11,762 nucleotides of DNA from Patescibacteria group bacterium (lineage in GTDB: Bacteria > Patescibacteriota > Minisyncoccia > Minisyncoccales > JAHIOY01). The DNA is taken from assembly GCA_018894495.1 (NCBI GenBank), contig JAHIOY010000059.1, positions 1 through 11,762 of the forward strand. The letters run 5' to 3'. A model generated the notes under the pieces. It was not told where the DNA came from. It worked only from the letters and a program-made list of their open reading frames with translations, and searched no databases. Positions 4,814-10,669 of this stretch are shown one piece after another. A program made the translations under genes and the position numbers. How positions within the stretch are numbered: the first letter of the stretch is position 1; each line of letters opens with the position of its first letter.

Positions 4814-5597
4814 GAAGAAAATTGACATTTTTTTTTCAAGGAAAAAAAAGATTAAAATTTCTTTTTCCAAGAAAAAGAACATTGCGGTTTTTGATTTAGA
4901 TGGAACGGTTTTCAGGTCCAGTTTGATGATTGAACTTCTTGAAGGGCTAATAGAAGAAGAAATTTTTCCAATAAAAGCGCGACAAATTTACGCCAGGGAA
5001 TATCAAAAATGGTTGGATAGAAAGGGACCCTACGATGACTACATTGAAAAAATAAGCCAGGCCTACCGGAAATTCATCAAGGGAATAAAAGATGAAAAAC
5101 TATGGCAAGTAGCCAGAAAAGTCATTGCCTTCCAAAAAAACAGAACTTATCGTTTTACCCGCAATTTAATTTTAAAACTTAAGAAGACCCACTGGCTTTT
5201 AGCGATTTCCGGCTCGCCTCGGGACATGGTAAAACGATTTGGCAGGGAATTTGGCTTTGATAAAACCTATAGTCGAATTTTTGAAGTAGATAAAAAAGGT
5301 TTTTTCACCGGCAGAATTCTTTTTGAAGAACTAATTGAGGACAAAGGAAAAATTTTAAAGCAAGTTGTTGAAAAAGAAAATTTAACGCTCAAACATTCAA
5401 TCGGAATCGGAGATACGGAAACTGATATCCCATTTTTAAAATTGGTTGAACATCCGATTGCCTTTAATCCTAATTCAGGGCTTTATCAATACGCCAGAAA
5501 AAGAAATTGGCCAATTATCGTTGAAAGAAAAGACGTCATTTATCAATTAAGCGGAAAAAAATTGCCTTTTATCGTTAAAAGCGCTCTAAAAATTTGA
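4800..5597 (+). CDS. HAD-IB family phosphatase (SerB-like) with basic N-terminal extension
   Basis: A 265-aa HAD hydrolase. Motif I DLDGT carries Asp32 (nucleophile) and Asp34; motif II is ISGSP (about 138-142); motif III lysine lies in the DKGKILKQVV stretch; motif IV is GIGDTETDIPF. The long helical cap between motifs I and II fits subfamily IB, which includes phosphoserine phosphatase and related small-molecule phosphatases. The substrate cannot be told from sequence. The catalytic core begins only at residue 27; ahead of it is a very basic stretch (MKEIKKKIDIFFSRKKK and a weaker copy SFSKKK) encoded by two tandem triloop palindromes (4829-4877). No other start codon precedes motif I, so the extension is probably translated. 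The gene overlaps ftsZ by 14 bp and precedes comEC by 13. Confidence 0.88.
   Translation: MKEIKKKIDIFFSRKKKIKISFSKKKNIAVFDLDGTVFRSSLMIELLEGLIEEEIFPIKARQIYAREYQKWLDRKGPYDDYIEKISQAYRKFIKGIKDEKLWQVARKVIAFQKNRTYRFTRNLILKLKKTHWLLAISGSPRDMVKRFGREFGFDKTYSRIFEVDKKGFFTGRILFEELIEDKGKILKQVVEKENLTLKHSIGIGDTETDIPFLKLVEHPIAFNPNSGLYQYARKRNWPIIVERKDVIYQLSGKKLPFIVKSALKI
4829..4877. repeat. two triloop hairpins at the HAD N-terminus
   Basis: Hairpin 1: eight T plus C (4829-4837), loop AAG, exact complement 4841-4849. Hairpin 2: CTTTTTC (4861-4867), loop CAA, exact complement 4871-4877. They also form a rough direct repeat, seen in the protein as FSRKKK and FSKKKN. The T9 and A8 runs are candidate slippage sites. 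Confidence 0.65.
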
Positions 5598-5610
5598 CAG
5601 AATTCAAAAA

Positions 5611-7149
5611 ATGACCAAGTCAAAAGTCGTTCTTTATTTTTGCCTCTCCTTTATCGGGGGCATTTTTTTAAATTCCTTCTTGTCCGTCGGCTCGGCCTTC
5701 GTAGCCGAAGCTACTTCGGCGAAGGAGGCAGCTTTAGCAAAGGCGGGTTTGGCTATCCTTGGGATATTGTTTATTTCCGTTCTGTGGAGATATAAAAATT
5801 TTGTGGTCATTGGTTTTTGTATTTTATTTTTGGTCTTCGGAATTTGGCGGCACCAAATGGTTGAATTAGGAATTAGGAATAATGAATTAAGGAAATTAAA
5901 CGATTTAGATCAAAAAATCACCTTAATTGGAATAGTTGCTAAAGAACCAGATACGAGAGAGAAAAGTCAAAAATTAACTATTGAAATAGAAAAGATAAAT
6001 TATAACGAGAACAGTTCTCGTTATATTAAGGGAAGGATTCTGGCGACGACTAATCGCTATCCCGAATATCAATATGGCGACAAATTGAAGATTACCGGGA
6101 AATTAAAAACTCCTCAATCTTTTGAAGATTTTAATTACAAAGATTACCTCAAGAAAGACGGGATTTATTCAGTTATGGATTTTTCAAAGATTGAATTATT
6201 AGAAAGAGGAAAATACACGGGTGCGACCCGTGTAATTTATGCGAAAATCTTGGAGTTTAAAAATAAATTGGGAGAAAGCATTGAGCAAAACTTATCGCCT
6301 CCCCAGAGTTCAATTTTAGGAGCAATGATTTTGGGAGATAAAAGAAAAATTTCTGAAGAATGGAAAAATAAATTAAATATTGCCGGAGTCCGACACATTA
6401 CTGCTATTTCTGGTTTGCACGTTACCATTTTAACCAGTCTTTTAATGACTTTATTAATTGGTTTAGGTTTATGGCGGCAACAGGCTTTTTATTTTGCCAT
6501 AATTTTAATCACTTTCTTTATTTTAATGACCGGCCTCCAGCCATCGGCTATTCGAGCAGGGATTATGGGAGGACTTTTTCTTTTGGCTCAGTATTTTGGG
6601 AGAATGAGTAGCGCTTCCCGGATGATTTTCTTTGCGGGAGCAGTAATGCTTGCCCAAAATCCCTTACTTCTAAAATTGGATGTTGGTTTCCAATTATCTT
6701 TTTTAGCCATGCTGGGAATAATTTATCTTTTACCAATTTTTCAAGATTGGCTAAAGTTTATTCCTTGGGAAAATCCAAAATCCATCTTAGCCATGACTTT
6801 CTCTGCCTATCTTTTTACCTTACCAATTTTAATTTATAATTTCGGCTATGTTTCTTTTATTGCTCCCCTCGGCAATATTTTAATTGTTCCTCTTTTATAC
6901 TGGATTATGATTTTTGGATTTATTTTTGGGTTAGCTGGAATGATTTTGCCAATTTTAGGCTGGGTTCTATCTTTCCCGGCCTGGTTTTTGCTAACTTATT
7001 TAATAAAAATTGTTGATTGGCTTTCCAATTTTCCTTGGTCATCTTATACCTTGGAGATTTTGTGGATTTGGCTTCCAATTTCTTACTTGATTTTAGGACT
7101 GCTCACTTGGCGTCTGCAGGAAAGCCGAAGACTAAAATTTTTGGACTAA
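5611..7149 (+). CDS. comEC: ComEC/Rec2-type DNA uptake channel, without beta-lactamase-like domain
   Basis: A 512-aa polytopic membrane protein. Order: N-terminal membrane segments (about 5-85), an OB-like DUF4131 region (about 100-195, ending RYPEYQYGDKLKITGKL and FNYKDYLKKDGIYS), then the Competence domain (about 230-500) with the hallmark PPQSSILGAMILGDK and RHITAISGLHVTIL. ComEC forms the inner-membrane channel that passes single-stranded DNA during natural transformation. The C-terminal metallo-beta-lactamase-like domain of full-length ComEC (about 750-800 aa) is absent and the frame ends cleanly with TAA, so this is a short form, not obvious decay. Three palindromes lie inside the gene, all in frame: residues 29-39, 131-139 and 202-208. 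It follows the HAD gene by 13 bp, probably at the end of the same transcript. Confidence 0.9.
   Translation: MTKSKVVLYFCLSFIGGIFLNSFLSVGSAFVAEATSAKEAALAKAGLAILGILFISVLWRYKNFVVIGFCILFLVFGIWRHQMVELGIRNNELRKLNDLDQKITLIGIVAKEPDTREKSQKLTIEIEKINYNENSSRYIKGRILATTNRYPEYQYGDKLKITGKLKTPQSFEDFNYKDYLKKDGIYSVMDFSKIELLERGKYTGATRVIYAKILEFKNKLGESIEQNLSPPQSSILGAMILGDKRKISEEWKNKLNIAGVRHITAISGLHVTILTSLLMTLLIGLGLWRQQAFYFAIILITFFILMTGLQPSAIRAGIMGGLFLLAQYFGRMSSASRMIFFAGAVMLAQNPLLLKLDVGFQLSFLAMLGIIYLLPIFQDWLKFIPWENPKSILAMTFSAYLFTLPILIYNFGYVSFIAPLGNILIVPLLYWIMIFGFIFGLAGMILPILGWVLSFPAWFLLTYLIKIVDWLSNFPWSSYTLEILWIWLPISYLILGLLTWRLQESRRLKFLD
5696..5725. repeat. nested palindrome inside comEC (first membrane loop)
   Basis: Outer arms CCTTCG (5696-5701) and CGAAGG (5720-5725); inner arms CCGAAG (5705-5710) and CTTCGG (5714-5719) around a CTA triloop. 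An alternative stem GTAGC/GCTAC (5701-5714) competes. It encodes the hydrophilic, alanine-rich FVAEATSAKE stretch between two membrane segments, a place that tolerates insertions. Confidence 0.75.
6001..6025. repeat. 25-bp perfect palindrome inside comEC
   Basis: TATAACGAGAA (6001-6011) pairs perfectly with 6015-6025 around CAG. It starts on a codon boundary and encodes YNENSSRY in the DUF4131 region. Confidence 0.8.
6214..6234. repeat. 21-bp palindrome with GCG triloop inside comEC
   Basis: Arm TACACGGGT (6214-6222), loop GCG, exact complement 6226-6234. It starts on a codon boundary and encodes YTGATRV. It matches the element at 10028-10048 in outer bases (TACA...TGTA), length and reading phase. 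Confidence 0.85.
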
Positions 7150-7152
7150 AAT

Positions 7153-7175
7153 TACTAATTGCTTCGCAATTAGTA
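7153..7175. repeat. 10-bp stem, TTC-loop hairpin after comEC
   Basis: TACTAATTGC (7153-7162), loop TTC, exact complement 7166-7175. It lies four bases after the comEC stop. On the minus strand its tip reads GCGAAGC, a DNA mini-hairpin known to be extremely stable. It may end the comEC transcript, but no U-run follows. Confidence 0.8.
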
Positions 7176-7184
7176 GATTAATAG

Positions 7185-7193
7185 TGTTAGAAT
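7185..7193 (+). promoter_or_regulatory. extended -10 promoter of the GT-B-like gene
   Basis: TG-T-TAGAAT (7185-7193), then six bases AAATAT, then ATG at 7200. No -35 match at 16-18 bp. There is no Shine-Dalgarno. A leaderless transcript is predicted. Confidence 0.6.
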
Positions 7194-7199
7194 AAATAT

Positions 7200-8555
7200 A
7201 TGAAGCAAAAGGCCTGGGTTATATCAGTTAATATGGGTTATGGGCACCAGAGAACAGCTTATTCTCTCAGGGACTTATCTTTGGAAGGAAGAGTTATTAA
7301 TGCTAATGATTATTTGGGAATTTCAAAAAGAGACAGGATTATTTGGGAAGGGACGAGAAAATTTTATGAATTTATTTCCCGCTTCAAGAGGACGGCTTTA
7401 ATCGGCAATTTTGTCTTTTCTGTTTTTGATGCCTTGCAAAAAATCAGGGCTTTCTACCCAAAGCAGGATTTATCAAAATCAAATTTCACCCTAAGGCAAA
7501 TTTGTTCTTCTATCAAAAAGGGCTGGGGTGGGGACTTAATTGGGGAGTTAAAAGTTAAAAGTGAAAAGTTAAAAGTTAAAAGTCATTATCTAGAAAACAA
7601 AAGTTTTCTAGAAACTCGAAAGTTAAAAGTTAATTTGCCGCTCATTTCAACTTTTTTTATCCCTGCCTTTATGGCTGAATTTTTTAAGTATCCGGGGGAG
7701 ATTTTTTGTATTGTTTGCGATGCCGATATTGCCAGAACTTGGGCGACTTTAAATCCAAAAGAAAGTAAAATCAAATACTTTGCTCCGACCGAAAGAGTTA
7801 CCAAGCGATTAAAACTTTATGGAGTGAAAGAGGAAAATATTTTTTTAACCGGCTATCCTCTGCCAATGGAAAATATTGGTTCTGAAAAAATGGAAATCTT
7901 AAAACAGGACTTGAGACGCCGAATTTTAAACTTAGACCCTCAAAAGAAATACTTTGAAAAATATAAAATTTTAATTGAAGAAAATTTAGGGAAATTGCCG
8001 GAAAAATCTGAGCGTCCCTTAACAATTCTTTTTTCAGTTGGAGGGTCTGGAGTCCAAAAGGAAATTGGAATTAAAATTGTCAAGTCCTTAGCCGTAGAAA
8101 TCTGGGCAGGGGAAGTGAAAGTGATTTTATCTGCTGGCATTAGGCAAAAAGTTAAAGAATATTTTGGAAAAAATATCAGGAATTTAGGTCTTGAAGAGAA
8201 ATTAAACAAAAATATTGAAATATTGTTCGCTGAGAATATAGAAGATTATTTTCAGAAATTTAATCAGGCACTGAGAAAAACCGATATTTTGTGGACAAAA
8301 CCATCAGAACTGTCTTTTTACAGCGCTTTGGGAATTCCAATAATTATTGCTCCGCCAATCGGTTCTCAGGAAGAATTCAATAAAAGATGGCTCTTAAAAT
8401 CAGGTTTCGGGGTCTCTCAAGAAAATCCCAGATACACTCGCCAGTGGCTTTTTGATTGGCTAAATCAGGGTTATTTGGCTGAAGCCGCCATGGAGGGATT
8501 CATTGAAGGCGAAAAATTGGGAACTTTTAAGATTAAAAATATTATTGAAAAATAA
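7200..8555 (+). CDS. GT-B fold, MurG/MGDG-synthase-like glycosyltransferase-type protein
   Basis: A 451-aa protein with features of the GT28/MurG-type GT-B fold. The N-terminus has VISVNMGYGHQRTA (Gly13, Gly15, His16), the usual GxGH loop for the acceptor domain. The C-terminal half has LTILFSVGGSGVQKE (nucleotide-sugar domain start) and, near 370-395, TKPSELSFYSALGIPIIIAPPIG, which matches the donor-binding ELSFY/ALGIP region of such enzymes. No transmembrane helix is obvious. The donor and acceptor are unknown; a role in envelope glycolipid or cell-wall synthesis is inferred from family and from the transporter gene behind it. Residues about 117-144 come from a low-complexity repeat and hairpin (7547-7632) that looks inserted between the GGDLIG and LPLISTFFIPAF segments. 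Confidence 0.72.
   Translation: MKQKAWVISVNMGYGHQRTAYSLRDLSLEGRVINANDYLGISKRDRIIWEGTRKFYEFISRFKRTALIGNFVFSVFDALQKIRAFYPKQDLSKSNFTLRQICSSIKKGWGGDLIGELKVKSEKLKVKSHYLENKSFLETRKLKVNLPLISTFFIPAFMAEFFKYPGEIFCIVCDADIARTWATLNPKESKIKYFAPTERVTKRLKLYGVKEENIFLTGYPLPMENIGSEKMEILKQDLRRRILNLDPQKKYFEKYKILIEENLGKLPEKSERPLTILFSVGGSGVQKEIGIKIVKSLAVEIWAGEVKVILSAGIRQKVKEYFGKNIRNLGLEEKLNKNIEILFAENIEDYFQKFNQALRKTDILWTKPSELSFYSALGIPIIIAPPIGSQEEFNKRWLLKSGFGVSQENPRYTRQWLFDWLNQGYLAEAAMEGFIEGEKLGTFKIKNIIEK
7547..7632. repeat. GTTAAAA heptamer array plus hairpin inside the GT-B-like gene
   Basis: Five tandem heptamers (GTTAAAA, third copy GTGAAAA) fill 7547-7581. A perfect 10-bp hairpin follows (arm TCTAGAAAAC 7589-7598, AAAA loop, complement 7603-7612), then another heptamer at 7622-7628. 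Because the motif is 7 bp, it encodes a repeated KLKVKS pattern; the frame stays open. Confidence 0.85.
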
Positions 8556-8561
8556 ATTTTC

Positions 8562-8580
8562 AGAAATTTTTCAAATTTCT
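8562..8580. repeat. TTC-loop hairpin between GT-B-like gene and EamA gene
   Basis: AGAAATTT (8562-8569), loop TTC, exact complement 8573-8580. It fills most of the 30-bp gap between the two genes. Confidence 0.65.
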
Positions 8581-8585
8581 AAACA

Positions 8586-9491
8586 ATGCTCTGGTTAATA
8601 GTTGCTATTTCATCTTATTTTCTTTTTGCCGCTGTTGCTTTGGTTGATAAATATTTATTAGGCGGATTGATTCCTTCTCCTAAGGTTTACGTTTTTTATG
8701 TAGGAATTTTTGGAATTTTAGCCTTAGTCCTTATTCCTTTTGGTTTTTTGATTCCCGCGCCTTCTCAAATTTTATTAGCCCTTTCGGTTGGCGCCTTTCA
8801 TATTTTAGGAGTTTTTGCTTATTTTAATGGTCTGAAAAATTTTGAAGCTTCTCGGGTGATTCCAGCTATTGGGGGTTTGGCACCCTTGTTTACCCTCGGA
8901 TTAACTTACCTACTTTTAGGCGAGAATGAAACTTTATCTTTTATTGAAATCACCGCTTTTATTTTGCTTATTTTAGGCAGTATACTTATTAGCTGGGAGA
9001 AGTCAAAGAACATTACCTTAAAAAGCCTTCAAATCTCGGCCTTAGCCGCTTTTTTATTTTCTTTATATTATGTCTTAGCGAAATTAGTTTATCTCGAACA
9101 GCCCTTTATTAGTGGTTTTATCTGGACAAGATTGGGAGCATTTTTAATCGCAATAATTTTTCTTTTCTCAAAAGAAGTTCAAGAAGAAATATTTGTAAAA
9201 CGGAAAACGTTTAAACTCAAAACCTGGGGAATTTTTCTTCCCAATGTGGCGGCGGCTGGCGGAGCGTTTTTTCTTCAGAACTGGGCTATTGCGCTTGCCG
9301 GAGTAACTTATGTGGCCGTAATCAGCGCTTTAATTGGGGTTCAGTATGTTTTTCTGCTGTTTTTTGCCATTGTGATTTCTTTAAAATTCCCTAAAGTCCT
9401 AAAAGAAGATATTTCAAAGAAAACCATTTTCCAAAAAACTTTCGCTGTTTTATTGCTTGGAGCAGGTTTAGCAATTTTAGCTTGCACATAG
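8586..9491 (+). CDS. EamA/DMT-superfamily transporter
   Basis: A 301-aa integral membrane protein with about ten hydrophobic segments in two repeats of five, as in EamA-domain members of the drug/metabolite transporter superfamily. Recognisable are the YFNGLKNFEASRVIPAIGGLAPLFTLGL stretch at the end of the first repeat (residues about 78-105) and the matching ALAGVTYVAVISALIGVQYVF stretch in the second (about 236-256), followed by the final helix with LLGAGLAIL. Such proteins move small metabolites, amino acids or lipid-linked sugars across the inner membrane; the substrate cannot be read from sequence. It has no promoter of its own that I see and starts 30 bp after the GT-B-like gene, so the two are probably co-transcribed. 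Its TAG stop forms the first base of the following hairpin. Confidence 0.87.
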   Translation: MLWLIVAISSYFLFAAVALVDKYLLGGLIPSPKVYVFYVGIFGILALVLIPFGFLIPAPSQILLALSVGAFHILGVFAYFNGLKNFEASRVIPAIGGLAPLFTLGLTYLLLGENETLSFIEITAFILLILGSILISWEKSKNITLKSLQISALAAFLFSLYYVLAKLVYLEQPFISGFIWTRLGAFLIAIIFLFSKEVQEEIFVKRKTFKLKTWGIFLPNVAAAGGAFFLQNWAIALAGVTYVAVISALIGVQYVFLLFFAIVISLKFPKVLKEDISKKTIFQKTFAVLLLGAGLAILACT

Positions 9492-9547
9492 GCAAAATTT
9501 CCTTCGGAAATTTTGCCTTCGTGATTTTTTCCGAAGGAAAAAATCAC
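9491..9547. repeat. two tandem 12-bp triloop hairpins with complementary tips
   Basis: Hairpin 1: GGCAAAATTTCC (9491-9502), loop TTC, complement 9506-9517. A TTC spacer. Hairpin 2: GTGATTTTTTCC (9521-9532), loop GAA, complement 9536-9547. The top 13 nt of each (TTTCCTTCGGAAA, TTTCCGAAGGAAA) are exact reverse complements, so the two can pair with each other instead. Hairpin 1 may end transcription after the EamA gene, with T6 at 9525-9530 a little far away. Confidence 0.85.
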
Positions 9548-9550
9548 TGC

Positions 9551-9586
9551 TTTACAGGAAACTTTCAGTTTCCTATACAATAGAAT
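9551..9586 (+). promoter_or_regulatory. promoter of the glycoside hydrolase gene
   Basis: -35 TTTACA (9551-9556) with TATACA at 17 bp (9574-9579) or TACAAT at 19 bp (9576-9581). A second -10 candidate TAGAAT (9581-9586) stands six bases before the ATG at 9593, as in the other leaderless promoters, but without TG. The two -10 options cannot be decided by eye. Confidence 0.5.
9556..9574. repeat. TTC-loop palindrome within a promoter spacer
   Basis: AGGAAACT (9556-9563), loop TTC, exact complement 9567-9574. It fills the gap between the -35 and -10 elements of the hydrolase promoter and could work as an operator or cruciform. Confidence 0.7.
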
Positions 9587-9592
9587 AAAAAG

Positions 9593-10651
9593 ATGAAGAA
9601 AATAATTAAAAAGCTCTTCTCAATTTTTTTAGCCACCTTTTTAATTTTTGTTGGCTATTTTTTTATTGGCACTCCTCCCCGGGCAAAAGAAATAACCTGG
9701 GGGGTGAATTTTTCCCAAAAATATGCCCAAGACATGGGCTTGGATTGGCGGGAGACATACTCAGCCCTGCTCAAGGATTTAGGAACTAAAAATTTAAAAG
9801 TTTCCGCTCACTGGGATTTATTGGAGCCGGAAAAAGGCAAGTATTACTTTGATGATTTGGATTGGCAGCTTGCAGAAGCAGAAAAAAAGGATTCAAAAAT
9901 TATTCTGGTCATTGGTATGAAAACAGGAAGATGGCCCGAGTGCCATATCCCCGGCTGGGCAAAAAATTTTAAAAAAGAAGAACAGCAAAAAGAAATTTTA
10001 GAAATGCTTGAGCAAATTGTTTTAAGATACAGGGGGCGACCCCCTGTAAATTTTTGGCAGGTGGAAAATGAGCCATTTTTTCCTTTTGGCGAATGCCCCT
10101 GGGTTGATAAAAATTTTTTGAAAAAAGAAATTGACCTGGTTAAATTCTTGGATTTTGAAAAAAGACCAGTTATAATATCTGACAGCGGCGAGGGTTCTTT
10201 TTGGTTCCAGGCAGCGAGATTCGGCGATATTGTTGGCACCACGATGTATAAAAAGGTTTGGCTCAACCCCCTCTTAACTGTGGAAAAAATTGAAAATTTA
10301 ACTAAATTGCCATTATTTTCTGAAAAATTTAGTCATTTAGGTTTTTATCTTCACTATCCCTTGCCGCCCGCCTTTTATTGGAGAAAAGCAAACTATATTG
10401 AAAAAATATTTAACAAGAAAGTAATGGTTGTTGAACTTCAAGCCGAACCTTGGGGTCCGAAGCTGTCTTATGACTTGACAATGGCAGAGCAAAAAAAGAC
10501 AATGAATTTAGAACAGTTTCGCTATAACATTGATTTTGCCAAGAAGACGGGTTTAGACACATTTTATTTATGGGGAGGGGAATGGTGGTATTGGCTCAAG
10601 GAAAAACAAAATCAGCCCGAAATTTGGAATGAAGCAAAAAAATTGTTTTAA
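9593..10651 (+). CDS. membrane-anchored clan GH-A glycoside hydrolase-like protein
   Basis: A 352-aa protein with a signal anchor or uncleaved signal peptide (KLFSIFLATFLIFVGYFFIG, residues 7-26) that puts the rest outside the membrane. The body reads as a clan GH-A TIM barrel: KVSAHWDLLEPEKGKYYFDDLDW (strand 2 region), FWQVENEP near 154-161 with Glu160 as the expected acid/base on strand 4, and VMVVELQAEPWG near 278-288, where Glu281 or Glu285 would be the nucleophile on strand 7. Cellulase/GH5- or GH39-like enzymes share this pattern; the exact family and substrate are not decidable. Residues 146-152 (YRGRPPV), just before the acid/base motif, are encoded by a perfect palindrome. It probably shares a transcript with the formyltransferase gene 18 bp downstream. 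Confidence 0.78.
   Translation: MKKIIKKLFSIFLATFLIFVGYFFIGTPPRAKEITWGVNFSQKYAQDMGLDWRETYSALLKDLGTKNLKVSAHWDLLEPEKGKYYFDDLDWQLAEAEKKDSKIILVIGMKTGRWPECHIPGWAKNFKKEEQQKEILEMLEQIVLRYRGRPPVNFWQVENEPFFPFGECPWVDKNFLKKEIDLVKFLDFEKRPVIISDSGEGSFWFQAARFGDIVGTTMYKKVWLNPLLTVEKIENLTKLPLFSEKFSHLGFYLHYPLPPAFYWRKANYIEKIFNKKVMVVELQAEPWGPKLSYDLTMAEQKKTMNLEQFRYNIDFAKKTGLDTFYLWGGEWWYWLKEKQNQPEIWNEAKKLF
10028..10048. repeat. 21-bp palindrome with CGA triloop inside the hydrolase gene
   Basis: Arm TACAGGGGG (10028-10036), loop CGA, exact complement 10040-10048. It starts on a codon boundary and encodes YRGRPPV, eight residues before the catalytic Glu160. It is a sister of the element at 6214-6234. Confidence 0.85.
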
Positions 10652-10669
10652 TAATTCGTAGAAATTGCT

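Noticed and set aside
3876..5597. TGA recoded as glycine (Gracilibacteria/Absconditabacteria code)
   Set aside because: TGA ends three genes at the expected family lengths, with the next gene starting at once; no in-frame TGA is needed inside any gene.
5611..7149. comEC as a truncated pseudogene
   Set aside because: Short ComEC forms without the C-terminal hydrolase domain are common, and the Competence domain is intact with a clean stop. No hydrolase-domain remnant follows.
7547..7632. CRISPR-like array
   Set aside because: The units are tandem 7-mers without spacers, in an open coding frame, and there are no cas genes.
10651..10669. A separate promoter for the formyltransferase gene (TAGAAA five bases before the ATG)
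   Set aside because: No TG extension and no -35; the 18-bp gap fits an operon with the preceding gene.
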